A program made the translations under genes and the position numbers. The notes beneath the pieces are model-generated. The model did no database searches and had not been told where the DNA came from. It was given only the letters and a program-made list of their open reading frames with translations. Below are positions 24,788 through 33,793 of a stretch of 50,262 bases of DNA, in pieces (the first letter of the stretch is position 1; the number at the start of each line of letters is the position of its first letter). This stretch comes from Planctomycetota bacterium (lineage in GTDB: Bacteria > Planctomycetota > UBA1135 > UBA2386): contig JAPYTD010000013.1 of the NCBI GenBank assembly GCA_029936315.1, positions 35,017-85,278 on the forward strand, read 5' to 3'.

Positions 24788-27241
24788 CTACTCGATCACG
24801 GCAACGGCCGCCGCCGCGACGTAGCCCGACCGGCCCGACGCGTCGATACGCACAAACTCGCCGCTGTGGCTGCCTAGCAGCGCAACGATGGCACCCGCGT
24901 GCACCTTGGCAACCGGCTCCATGCCTTCGCGCGGCTCGGCTGTCACCAACAACGACTCGAGAGCCACCGCCTGCACCGGCGCAAACGGCGTCAGCCAGAC
25001 GATGTCGAGTGCGAGCACTGTTCCTGGCAGTAGACAGATCGCGGCGAGCCAACGACAACCGATGCGCCGCCAACCGAATACCAGCAAGCCAGCCGCAAGC
25101 AACATGCACATCAAGCAAGCGAGCGCGCGCTCTGTCACGGTGTAGCGCTGCAGCAACCGACCGATCTCGGCGCCAAAGCCCGCGTCCTTGTCCGGCAACT
25201 CCAGGCGCGTGCGCACCAACCGCAGGTTGGCCAACAGTTCGTCATCACGAGGACTCGCGAGCCGGGCACTCTCATACGCCCACAGCGCTCTCGGCAGGTC
25301 GCCTAGGCGAAACAAGCAGTTGCCGCGCGCGCGCAGGAACAGGCGATCGGCATCGGCTTGGTAGGCCTGCGCGAACGCGGCGTCAGCGGCCACATAGTCG
25401 CCAGCGCGGTAGGCGCGCACGGCGTGCGTTTCCTGCGCCTGCAAGTCGGCAGCGCTCACGGCCATCATCGGCAACAACAAGAACGGCAGCCAACTGCGCG
25501 CGCCAAAGCGAATCGCCTCGAGCCGTTTCACGAGCCCGCGCGCATCGTCGCACGTCAACGCCTGGCCGCCGCCATAACGCGCCGACGTACCACGTTCGAT
25601 CATCGCCGCGACCTCGGCGGCAACCGCATCGTCGAGACCATTCTCGGCGAGCCGCTGAGCCAACTCCGGACTGATGACCGCTGCCGGCGGCACGTCGAGT
25701 CGATCCCCCACGTACGCAGAGACCGCGTCGAGCACTTCGTCACCGCGCTGCAAAGCAGCCTCGAACTGCTTGCGAGCCCCGCGCACGCGCTTGCCGGTGA
25801 CATCCTGCGCGGCGCGTTGGCGGCTACGGAACCCGGCGAACACGAGCAGAACCAACAGCCACGGCGCCAAGACCGCCGACCAGCGCTGCCACAGCGGCGG
25901 CGTCGCGATCACGACCGGCGGTCCTTCGAAGCTGGGCAGGTCAAAGATGTCGTCGACGCCGAGCGTTACCGCGGCCTCGGCGACCTCGGGCAACGCCTCG
26001 ATCGACTCGGCATTGGCAATCGCATCGACGACGATTGGCAGTGGCGACGTTGCGACCTCGACGAACTTCTCGACGCCAGGCGTCGTGTCGAAGTAGTTCC
26101 ACGCGATCGACGGGATTACCTTCACGTCGGTCGACAGTGGCGTCAGGTCGTAGGTAACCACGACGCGATCGCCATCGCGCTGTGCCTCGGCCGTGCCGCG
26201 CTTATGGAAGCCCTCGAGGTCTTGCAGCTCTGGCAGGCGCAAGAACTCGAAGTTGCCCTGACCGCGCACGATCAGCGTCAGCTTGAACGAGTCGCCAAAA
26301 CGCACCCGATCCCGATCGACACCAGCGGTGATCGTAAACCGCCCCACCGCGCCGAAGAACGGCGACGGCCGCCCCACTTCGGGGATCGGCAGCACTTCGA
26401 TCTTGAGCGGCTTGCCCCGGATGGCGTATTTCTCAACCTGCCCGCCGTAGCGCGAACTGCGCACCGCGTGGAAGCGCAGCTCAGGTGCCGGCAGCACAAA
26501 CGTACCGATCTTTGACGGCAAGAACGCGCGCTCCATCGTGAAGCGCTGCCAACGCTGGCCCTTGCGTTCGAAGTTGCCTTGGAACTTCGCCAGCGACAGC
26601 TCGTTGTTACAGACAACCGCGCGCAAGTCTCCGCGCGGCTGCGGCAAGTCGATCGTCTCGCCGGCTGGAAACTTGGCCAACCAATCCGCGACCACAAAGA
26701 TCGCAAGATAGCGGCGGCGCTCGTGGAACTCCTGCGCCAGACGCACCCCTTGCTGCACCGCGAAGTGGATGGTCACGCGAACCGGCTCATGCACGTAGAC
26801 GCGCTGCTGTTCAAATTGTACGTCGATCCACGACCGTTCCTTTGAGATCAGGTCTTGGCGAACTTCGAGTTTGAGTTCGGGTGTGAGCTGGTTCTTGGTG
26901 CCGGTCCAGATCGGAAACGGCGGCACCGTGAACGAGCCTGCATGCAGCGGCCTCAACTCGATGCCGAACTGCACACTGACGCGCGTCACCATGCGGCGCC
27001 CGTTGTGGAACATCTCCGAGCGCGTCGACTTTGGCAGCAAACGCATCTCGAGGCCGGCGACGACCGGCAGCTTGGGCATGCGCGGCTTGGCGCCGCCTCC
27101 TTCGATCGAGATACTCACGACCGACGTGTCATTCATCCGGATGGTGCCGGGCTGCGGCACACTGACCTTGAGCTTCTCCTGCGTTGTGGCGGCGGCGGCG
27201 AACACTATCGCAACCACCAGGACTGCAAATGCGCGAATCAC
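24788..27241 (-). CDS. BatD-BatE fusion protein
   Basis: The 817-aa protein joins two Bat proteins. After a signal peptide come BatD-type immunoglobulin-like domains (GRFTITAGVDRDRVRFGDSF and the core VRGQGNFEFLRLPEL) and a membrane helix at about 460-480. The C-terminal third is BatE-like: TPR repeats (YRAGDYVAADAAFAQAYQ, LFRLGDLPRALWAYESARL), two membrane helices and an SH3-type domain ending in SGRSGYVAAAAVAVIE. Bat proteins form a membrane complex with MoxR and VWA proteins and were linked to oxygen tolerance and stress. It starts with GTG overlapping the batC stop (GTGA) and is the last gene of the operon. Confidence 0.85.
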   Translation of the reverse strand: MIRAFAVLVVAIVFAAAATTQEKLKVSVPQPGTIRMNDTSVVSISIEGGGAKPRMPKLPVVAGLEMRLLPKSTRSEMFHNGRRMVTRVSVQFGIELRPLHAGSFTVPPFPIWTGTKNQLTPELKLEVRQDLISKERSWIDVQFEQQRVYVHEPVRVTIHFAVQQGVRLAQEFHERRRYLAIFVVADWLAKFPAGETIDLPQPRGDLRAVVCNNELSLAKFQGNFERKGQRWQRFTMERAFLPSKIGTFVLPAPELRFHAVRSSRYGGQVEKYAIRGKPLKIEVLPIPEVGRPSPFFGAVGRFTITAGVDRDRVRFGDSFKLTLIVRGQGNFEFLRLPELQDLEGFHKRGTAEAQRDGDRVVVTYDLTPLSTDVKVIPSIAWNYFDTTPGVEKFVEVATSPLPIVVDAIANAESIEALPEVAEAAVTLGVDDIFDLPSFEGPPVVIATPPLWQRWSAVLAPWLLVLLVFAGFRSRQRAAQDVTGKRVRGARKQFEAALQRGDEVLDAVSAYVGDRLDVPPAAVISPELAQRLAENGLDDAVAAEVAAMIERGTSARYGGGQALTCDDARGLVKRLEAIRFGARSWLPFLLLPMMAVSAADLQAQETHAVRAYRAGDYVAADAAFAQAYQADADRLFLRARGNCLFRLGDLPRALWAYESARLASPRDDELLANLRLVRTRLELPDKDAGFGAEIGRLLQRYTVTERALACLMCMLLAAGLLVFGWRRIGCRWLAAICLLPGTVLALDIVWLTPFAPVQAVALESLLVTAEPREGMEPVAKVHAGAIVALLGSHSGEFVRIDASGRSGYVAAAAVAVIE

Positions 27242-28365
27242 CAGTCGCGCTCCACGGCTCGTCGCCGACTGGACTGACGCTTCTTGGCCTTCTTCAACCG
27301 CTCGTCGAGCTTCTTGGCGCGCTCCATCAAGCGCTGCGCCTGCTCCGGCGTCAGCTCAAGTCCCTTGCCAGCTTCACCCGGAGCATCCGAACGCGGCTCC
27401 GGCGGTCGCGGCTTCTGGCCATCGCCGGCGTTCTGATCCTTGTTGCCTGCCTGTTCCTTGCCGTCCGGTTCGGGTTGTTGGTCGCCCGGCTTTTGGTCAC
27501 CGTTCTCGGCCTTGGCATCCCCTTCGTTGGGCTTCGGCTCCGGCGACTCCGGCGGATTCTCGCCTTCGCCTTGCTGCGGATCGGACGAATCAGGCTTGCC
27601 GTCCGGCTTCTCCGGTTTGTTGTCGTCGGGCTTCTGGTTGGACTGCTGCCCCTCTGGTTTGCCGTCCTTGTTCTCGTCCGGCTTGTTCTGCTCCTGCTTC
27701 TCGTCGCCCTTCTTCTGGTCGTCCGGTTTCTTCTCGCCATCGTTCTGGTCGTCTTCCTTGCCGTCGGGCTCCGGCTTCTTCTGGTCGTCGTTCTTGTCGC
27801 CTTCTTTCTGCTCCTGCTTCATCTGCTCTTCGATGCGCTTCTTCAGCTCATCGATCTTGCGAAGCGCTCGCTCGGTGTTGCGCAGGATTTCGGGCATTGG
27901 GTTGGCGCGCGCCCCGCGAACGAAGTGGTCCCGAGCGCTCAACGCCTTCTGTAGTGCCTTCTCGAGAAGAGGCAGTGGCTTCTGAGGTTCGTCCGCATCG
28001 GGATCGGGTTGCACCGGTTGGTTCTTTGCTGTGGCGATTGCCTGATCGGCCTGCTCCTCGAACTTCCGTGCTTCTGCAAAGCGAATCGCCCCGAGCATAC
28101 CGCGGTGCAATTCGTCCTTAGCATCCGTGGCGAGTGCCGCGTACTTCTCGGCCGCCACTTCGGCAGTATCGAGGTCGCCGGCACGCCATGCCGCCAACGC
28201 CAGGTTCCACTGCAACTCGGCCGAATCCGGATCGCCCTTCAGGGCCGCGGTGAACGCCACCTGCGCCTCCTGGAACTTGCCTTCCTTGTAGAGCTGCATG
28301 CCGCGTTCCCGGTCGCCACCGACGAACGCAGACCACAGAACCGTTGTCAGCAATAGAATCTTCAT
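27238..28365 (-). CDS. BatC-like TPR protein with a charged tail
   Basis: The 375-aa protein, from the ATG at 28365 (ATGA with batB), has a signal peptide and TPR repeats (about 20-90: MQLYKEGKFQEAQVAF, LQWNLALAAWRAGDLDTAE). A coiled coil (about 150-180) leads to a very long Lys/Asp/Glu/Gln/Pro/Gly region (about 180-335) built from KPD, GDK and PEGK-like units with almost no hydrophobic residue. The basic end is KKRQSSRRRAVERDW. BatC in other bacteria is a periplasmic TPR partner of the VWA proteins BatA/BatB. The long disordered region may bind or span. Confidence 0.8.
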   Translation of the reverse strand: MKILLLTTVLWSAFVGGDRERGMQLYKEGKFQEAQVAFTAALKGDPDSAELQWNLALAAWRAGDLDTAEVAAEKYAALATDAKDELHRGMLGAIRFAEARKFEEQADQAIATAKNQPVQPDPDADEPQKPLPLLEKALQKALSARDHFVRGARANPMPEILRNTERALRKIDELKKRIEEQMKQEQKEGDKNDDQKKPEPDGKEDDQNDGEKKPDDQKKGDEKQEQNKPDENKDGKPEGQQSNQKPDDNKPEKPDGKPDSSDPQQGEGENPPESPEPKPNEGDAKAENGDQKPGDQQPEPDGKEQAGNKDQNAGDGQKPRPPEPRSDAPGEAGKGLELTPEQAQRLMERAKKLDERLKKAKKRQSSRRRAVERDW

Positions 28366-29351
28366 CGTTGTCGCCCGTGTGCGAACACAATCTCCAACAG
28401 TAGCAGGATCACGAGCGGCAGCAGCACCCACTGATAGCGCGCCTGCTTGCCGGATTCCTCGCCGGCGTCGTAAGCCCGTTTCTGCATCGGCACGAGGCGC
28501 TTTTGGTGCAACTCCACAAGCGGCAAAACCATCGCCTCCGCCCGAACAAACTCCCCGCCAGTCACCGCAGCGACCTTGCGAAGGCTATCTGGGTCCATGC
28601 GAGAGACGACCTCGTTGCCTTGACGATCACGAAGGAACTCTTCCTGACCTCTCACGGTGACCGTAATCTTGCTGCCGAGCGCGCTGCCGTAGCCAATCGT
28701 GTGCACGGTCAGGCCGTTGTCCTTCAGCTCGCTCGCAGCTTGCTGGCCGGAGCCGGCCAAGTCTTCGCCATCGGTCATCAACAACACGACGGTAGTCGCA
28801 GAGTCGTCGGGATCGGCGAGCTCGAGAGCCTTGCGCAGCGCGCGACTGAGATCGGTGCCCCCGGTCTTGACGACGTCGGTGTCGACTTCCTCGAGCAGAC
28901 CGCCAAACGAATTGAGGTCGTGCGTCAACGGCACCCAGAGCCGCGCCGCGCCAGCAAACACCACCAGCCCGACCCGGTCGCCGCCCTGCAGCCTGGGCAA
29001 GACAGAGTGGATATCGCTAATGGCGCGCGCCAGCCGAGTCGGCGCCATGTCGCTCGCCAGCATCGAACGCGACGTGTCGAGGCAGAAGATCATGTCGAGG
29101 CCGCGGCGCTCGATCGACACGGTCTCTTCGCCCCAACGCGGATCGAGCCAACAAACAAAGCCGAGGCTTAGCAGGATCGACACGCGGAACGAGCGCCACA
29201 GAGGCGTCGCCATTCGCACCGATGGCTCGACGCCATAGCGGGCCATTGCCGCACGGGTGCGATCCAGCACCAGCCACAGAAGCGCCCACACCACTGGCAG
29301 CAAGAACAGCCACGGCCACAGGTGCCCACGCGTGAATTCGATATCGCTCAC
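28362..29351 (-). CDS. BatB, VWA-domain membrane protein
   Basis: The 329-aa protein has two N-terminal membrane helices, a von Willebrand factor A domain and a C-terminal helix. The metal-binding MIDAS motif DTSRS is at 92-96, with TGGTDL and LMTDGED supplying the other ligands. It is paired with BatA and works with a MoxR ATPase, which is thought to remodel the VWA proteins. It starts with GTG overlapping batA (GTGA). Confidence 0.88.
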   Translation of the reverse strand: MSDIEFTRGHLWPWLFLLPVVWALLWLVLDRTRAAMARYGVEPSVRMATPLWRSFRVSILLSLGFVCWLDPRWGEETVSIERRGLDMIFCLDTSRSMLASDMAPTRLARAISDIHSVLPRLQGGDRVGLVVFAGAARLWVPLTHDLNSFGGLLEEVDTDVVKTGGTDLSRALRKALELADPDDSATTVVLLMTDGEDLAGSGQQAASELKDNGLTVHTIGYGSALGSKITVTVRGQEEFLRDRQGNEVVSRMDPDSLRKVAAVTGGEFVRAEAMVLPLVELHQKRLVPMQKRAYDAGEESGKQARYQWVLLPLVILLLLEIVFAHGRQR

Positions 29352-30328
29352 GGCACCCTCCGAACGACGAGCGCTTCAAACAAGACCGCCAACAGCATGA
29401 GCAGCAGGCCAATGCCGAGCGGCCACGCAAAGTGGTCAGCGGTGCGGTAGCGCGGGTCTTCGCGCTCGGTCGTCTCCATCTCGTCGATGCGGATGTAGAC
29501 CGCGGCAAGATCGGCATCACTGCGCGCGGGGAAGAACTCGCCGCCAGTCGTTTCCGCAATCAGCTTCAACTCGGCGAACGCCAACTCGCGGAAACCGCCC
29601 GCGTGTTGCAGGCCATGGCCAAGGCCAATGGTGTGCACGCGAATGCCCTTGTCCTTGGCGAGTTTGGCCGCGTCCTCGGGCTCAATGTCGTGCACGTTGT
29701 TTTCGCCATCGCTCAGAAAGACCACGACCTTGGACTTGGCGTCACTGCCGTCGAGCACCTGCACGGCCTTGGCGAGTGCCGTGCCGATCGCCGTAGCGTC
29801 AAACTCGCTGCCGCGCGGCAAAGTGTCCAAGACGCGCAAGAACGCGGCGAGCGCGTTTTCGTCGAGCGTTGGCGGACAGCGCAGTTCGGCGTAGCGCCCA
29901 AACGCAACCAGACCGACGCGGTCGTGCTTGCGAGCTGCGGCAAACTCCATCGCCCGATCGCGCGCGGCGTCCATGCGCCGGTAGGTGTCGCTCGCACGCA
30001 TGTCCTCCTGCAGCATCGACGAACTCGCGTCGACGACGATGACGATATCGATGCCTTCCTCGCGCAGAGGGATCACGTCGCGCTGCACCGGCCGGGCCAA
30101 TGCCAGGCTCAAGCTCAGCCCAGCGAGCAGTTTGAGGGCGAGCGGCACCCAGGCCACGCGCTGCCGCATCGTGCGCGGCAAGTCGGCAAACAACTGCACC
30201 GACGCCGTCGGCAACGCGACGCGACGCGTGGCCGCACGCAACCAGGTTGCCAACACGAACAACGGCGCAGCCAGCAGGAACCACGGGTCCAGCAGGGTGA
30301 AGCCAAACAAACCAAACTCGGCAATCAC
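29348..30328 (-). CDS. BatA, VWA-domain membrane protein
   Basis: The 326-aa protein has two N-terminal membrane segments, a VWA domain with MIDAS motif DASSS (100-104), a typical FLSDGENN loop and a C-terminal helix (LGIGLLLMLLAVLFEALVV). It follows the BatD-like lipoprotein gene with GTGA overlap and precedes batB. BatA is named first in this order (MoxR-DUF58-BatA-BatB), but A and B are both plain VWA proteins, so the labels could be exchanged. Confidence 0.88.
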   Translation of the reverse strand: MIAEFGLFGFTLLDPWFLLAAPLFVLATWLRAATRRVALPTASVQLFADLPRTMRQRVAWVPLALKLLAGLSLSLALARPVQRDVIPLREEGIDIVIVVDASSSMLQEDMRASDTYRRMDAARDRAMEFAAARKHDRVGLVAFGRYAELRCPPTLDENALAAFLRVLDTLPRGSEFDATAIGTALAKAVQVLDGSDAKSKVVVFLSDGENNVHDIEPEDAAKLAKDKGIRVHTIGLGHGLQHAGGFRELAFAELKLIAETTGGEFFPARSDADLAAVYIRIDEMETTEREDPRYRTADHFAWPLGIGLLLMLLAVLFEALVVRRVP

Positions 30329-31323
30329 GACGACACCTCCGCAACCGCAGCATCCGGGGTGCGATCGGCGCGCGTCGATTCAATAAACGCCTCCGCCAAC
30401 TCAAATGTCGTGTGGTGCTCGGCAACTCCTGGTACGAGCTTGGCGAACTTGACCATGTCGCATTGCGTCAAGAAGCCCTTGAGCTCCTCCGTGTGTTCGC
30501 GAACCAGATCCGTCGAGCCTTCGAGGTCGCGCAGGAACTCTTCGGTCGTTCGTTCGGGTGCGTGCAGGCCAAAGCGATCCTCAAGGTAGACGCGCAGAAC
30601 CTGCGAAACCCCGACGTAGAACGCATCGATCTCGGCCTCGGAGGTGCGCGGCGCAGTGCGCCAGATCTGCAACTCGCGCAGCGCTTTGACGTGTGCCGGC
30701 ACAGCAGTGGCATGCGCCTTGATGCCCGGCTTACGCCGCGACAGCCACAAAAACACCGCCGCAAAGACGAGCAGCACAACAACCGACCCGAAGATCCACC
30801 ACCAGCCGGCGAACGGCGTTGGGAACGGATCACCCGGCGCCTCGATGTCGGCACCGTGCTCGGCAAGAAGGTTCGTGGTGACGTTGACGAGCTGCTCTGG
30901 CGTCGTCGCGATCTGAGGCTGTTCGCCTTCGGGCACGGCCGTTTCGGCCCGGAATGCCGGGATCTTCAAGTCCCCCGGTCCAGCAATCGGCAGCAAGGTC
31001 ATCGTCGTGCGCTGCCAGAAGCCGTCGCCGAATGGGCGCTCCTCGCTCGTCAACGTGTCCTTGGTTACGAACAACTTGTCCGGGACCTTCGGCACGAACG
31101 ACACCTCGACCCCGCGCTTGCGGTAGCGATCGAGTGTGACACGCACCGGCTGCAACAAGCCGACTTCCAGCGGATCCACAGTGATGCGCAGATCGAGCTG
31201 CAGCACCGGTGGTTCTTGCCAGGGCGATGGCACCGCGTTGTCGTTGCCGCAGGCAGCAAACAGCACGAGCACCGTGGCCAACAGCCAACCGAGCCACCAG
31301 GAATGAGTGCCTGTGCGAGTCAC
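30325..31323 (-). CDS. Lipoprotein with BatD-like and DUF4381-like parts
   Basis: The 332-aa protein has a probable lipoprotein signal (LFAAC, Cys25), a periplasmic beta domain like one BatD repeat (ITVDPLEVGLLQPVRVTLD), a membrane helix (about 171-193) and a helical cytoplasmic domain with the pattern IDAFYVGVSQVLRVYLEDRFG. This last part is the DUF4381/BatD C-terminal type found between DUF58 and VWA genes. Its job is probably to link the periplasmic part of the Bat complex to the cytoplasm. It overlaps the DUF58 stop by 4 bases (GTGA). Confidence 0.75.
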   Translation of the reverse strand: MTRTGTHSWWLGWLLATVLVLFAACGNDNAVPSPWQEPPVLQLDLRITVDPLEVGLLQPVRVTLDRYRKRGVEVSFVPKVPDKLFVTKDTLTSEERPFGDGFWQRTTMTLLPIAGPGDLKIPAFRAETAVPEGEQPQIATTPEQLVNVTTNLLAEHGADIEAPGDPFPTPFAGWWWIFGSVVVLLVFAAVFLWLSRRKPGIKAHATAVPAHVKALRELQIWRTAPRTSEAEIDAFYVGVSQVLRVYLEDRFGLHAPERTTEEFLRDLEGSTDLVREHTEELKGFLTQCDMVKFAKLVPGVAEHHTTFELAEAFIESTRADRTPDAAVAEVSS

Positions 31324-32258
31324 CGCTTCCTCCTGCGCATCTCACGCATGCGGAAGAAGCGGATCAGCGGATCGGCCACCGAGCCTTCGGTTGGCACATC
31401 CAGCATGTCGACGCCACAACGCCGGCAGACATCGCGGAAGCCGAGCCGTTCGGCCTGCCAGCGCTTCTGCACCTCGTCGCGCACGCGGGCACTGGTCGTA
31501 TCGACGACGCAGATCTCGTTGGTCTCGGGATCGACCAGATGCAACAAGCCGGCGTTAGGCAGGCGCGCGACATCGCCACCGACGCGGTCGAGCCCAGCAG
31601 CCAACGGGTCGCGCAAACGCACGGCAATCACTTCGTGGCGACGCGACAGTAGACGTAGTTCGCGTTCGCAATCGGCGCCGAGAAAGTCGCTAACCACGAA
31701 GACGATCGCGTGCTTTCGCTGGACACGACCGACGTAGTCGAGCGCCTTCTTGAAGTCGGTGCCCTGGCGCTCTAGCGGTGTTTCACACGCTTCGCGGATC
31801 AGCCGCAGCACGTGGTTGCGCCCCTTCTTCGCCGGCACGTAGCGCTCGATGTCTTCGGCGAACGTGATCAAGCCAGCCTTGTCGTTGTTGCGAGCCGCGG
31901 CAAACGCGACGCAACCGACAAACATCGCCGCCGTCGACGTCACATTGCGCCGATCCGTCTTGCCCGGCTTGGTGCCGAACGCCATCGACGACGATACGTC
32001 GAGCAAGAACATCACGCTCAGTTCACGCTCTTCGACGAACTTCTTGACGAACGGCCGGCCAACGCGCGCTGTAACGTTCCAATCTACGCTGCGCAGTTCA
32101 TCGCCTTCGGCAAACTCGCGGACCTCGTCGAACTCGATGCCGGAGCCACGAAACACGGAGCTGTAGCCGCCGGACATGACGTCCGTGACCATGCGGTCGG
32201 CTCGCAACTGAATACGGCGAGCCTCGGCCAGCAGTTCTGGATCGAGTGCGCGAGCCAT
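31320..32258 (-). CDS. DUF58 protein of the MoxR/Bat operon
   Basis: The 312-aa soluble protein has the DUF58 core with FRGSGIEFDEVREFAEGDELRSVDW, in part, and a degenerate VWA fold (FLLDVSSSMAFG, then VFVVSDFLG). DUF58 proteins are constant partners of MoxR ATPases and Bat proteins; the biochemical role is unknown. It lies 38 bases after moxR and overlaps the next gene. Confidence 0.9.
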   Translation of the reverse strand: MARALDPELLAEARRIQLRADRMVTDVMSGGYSSVFRGSGIEFDEVREFAEGDELRSVDWNVTARVGRPFVKKFVEERELSVMFLLDVSSSMAFGTKPGKTDRRNVTSTAAMFVGCVAFAAARNNDKAGLITFAEDIERYVPAKKGRNHVLRLIREACETPLERQGTDFKKALDYVGRVQRKHAIVFVVSDFLGADCERELRLLSRRHEVIAVRLRDPLAAGLDRVGGDVARLPNAGLLHLVDPETNEICVVDTTSARVRDEVQKRWQAERLGFRDVCRRCGVDMLDVPTEGSVADPLIRFFRMREMRRRKR

Positions 32259-32296
32259 CTCGGGTAGCTACACCTGCCCCTGTCGGACCGGCATCA

Positions 32297-33286
32297 CTAT
32301 GGAACCGGAACGGTGTCGAAGATCGTGCGCAGCAACTCTTCGCTGTCGACGCCTTCGGCCTCTGCCTCGTAGGTCGTCAGCACACGGTGGCGCAGCACCA
32401 TCAAACCAACGGCCTTCACGTCCTGCGGCGTCACGAAGCCGCGCCCTTCGAGAAACGCACGGGCACGCGAAGTCCGGGCCAGTGCCAACGACGCACGCGG
32501 CGAAGCACCGTAGAGGATCAGCGGCTTCAGCTTGGCCAAGCCAACCTGCTCGGGCTCACGCGTCGCGAACACGAGGTCGACGATGTAGCCCTTGACCTTG
32601 TCATCGAGGTAGATCGTGTCGAGCAACGCACGCATGCGCAGCAACTCTTCTGGGCTGGTCGCCGGCGCCACCTTGGTCGACGCCCCGATGCCCGCCATGC
32701 GGTCGATGATCTTCAGTTCTTCCGGTTTACTCGGGTAGCCAACGATCAGCTTGACCAAGAAGCGGTCGACCTGCGCCTCGGGCAGCGCGTAGGTACCTTC
32801 TTGATCGACCGGGTTCTGCGTTGCCAACACCAAGAACGGATCCGGCAACGGCCGAGTATCGCCGGCCAGCGTCACCTGCCGCTCTTGCATCGCTTCGAGC
32901 AACGCCGACTGCACCTTGGCGGGAGCGCGGTTGATCTCGTCGGCGAGTACGAAGTTGGCAAACACCGGCCCCTCCTTGACCTGCCAATCACCCGTCTTCG
33001 GATTGTAAACGTGCGTGCCAACGAGGTCGGCCGGCAACAGGTCCGGGGTGAACTGGATGCGCCGAAACTCGCCGCCGATCGAACGCGCGAGCGAACTGAC
33101 GGCCAGCGATTTGGCAAGACCAGGCAAGCCCTCGAGCAGCACGTGGCCGTCGGCGAGCAAGGCGATGAGAAGTCCGTCGAGCAGGTCGTCCTGACCGACG
33201 ATCACGCTTTGCAGCGACGACCGAACGGCCTGGAGTGTCTGGCACTCGGCTTGAATACGTTGGGCGATTGCGGCGATGTCAGTCAT
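32297..33286 (-). CDS. moxR: MoxR-family AAA+ ATPase
   Basis: The 329-aa ATPase has Walker A GLPGLAKS (53-60), Walker B VLADEINRAPAK, sensor 1 VLATQNPVDQEGTYALPEAQ and the C-terminal lid with SPRASLALARTSRA. MoxR proteins act as chaperones that activate VWA-domain partners, here BatA and BatB. It starts with ATG 84 bases after the stop of the upstream small gene, which leaves room for its own promoter. Confidence 0.93.
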   Translation of the reverse strand: MTDIAAIAQRIQAECQTLQAVRSSLQSVIVGQDDLLDGLLIALLADGHVLLEGLPGLAKSLAVSSLARSIGGEFRRIQFTPDLLPADLVGTHVYNPKTGDWQVKEGPVFANFVLADEINRAPAKVQSALLEAMQERQVTLAGDTRPLPDPFLVLATQNPVDQEGTYALPEAQVDRFLVKLIVGYPSKPEELKIIDRMAGIGASTKVAPATSPEELLRMRALLDTIYLDDKVKGYIVDLVFATREPEQVGLAKLKPLILYGASPRASLALARTSRARAFLEGRGFVTPQDVKAVGLMVLRHRVLTTYEAEAEGVDSEELLRTIFDTVPVP

Positions 33287-33370
33287 GGGCTAATGGGGCA
33301 CGAAAATCGGCCGATGACGATACATGCTGCCCGTAACTCCTCAATGGGAAGATCGGGCAAGCGTATCGGG

Positions 33371-33793
33371 CTAGCCACGGGCCGCGAACCGCTCACGCAG
33401 CAGCAGAAACCGTCGCACGGCCACCGCATCGTCGGTGAGCTGGCCAATCGCCCTTCTGATGGCTGACAGAACTTCCGGGCCATCCGCGCCGACCGGAGCG
33501 AGGCTCAGCGTTTGCGCGAAATATGCGGCCTGCACGAGGCTCGCAAACTCAGAGGTGGTCTTGGCCCATGCCGCCTGGGTGGCGTGCAAACCAACCAGGT
33601 CGCGCAGCGCCAAGGCGTCCGCGACGGAAATCGTGTGGGTCAAATGGCGCGCCATGCCGACGAGGCCAGCCGCAGCCCCGCGCTCCTGCTCAATGCGCAG
33701 GAAGCTCGAGTGGCTGCGTTGCCAGCTAAAAGCGAGCAGAAACGCAGCCGCAGCGGCCAAGAGTACCGGCCCGGAACCCCGCCGACCCGCCAC
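33371..33793 (-). CDS. Small membrane-anchored protein of unknown function
   Basis: The 140-aa protein has a single N-terminal helix (VLLAAAAAFLLAFSW) and a helical Ala-rich body, presumably outside the inner membrane. It starts with GTG sharing a base with the stop of the large HEAT protein gene (TAGTG), so the two are coupled and may work together. No family is recognised. Confidence 0.65.
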   Translation of the reverse strand: MAGRRGSGPVLLAAAAAFLLAFSWQRSHSSFLRIEQERGAAAGLVGMARHLTHTISVADALALRDLVGLHATQAAWAKTTSEFASLVQAAYFAQTLSLAPVGADGPEVLSAIRRAIGQLTDDAVAVRRFLLLRERFAARG

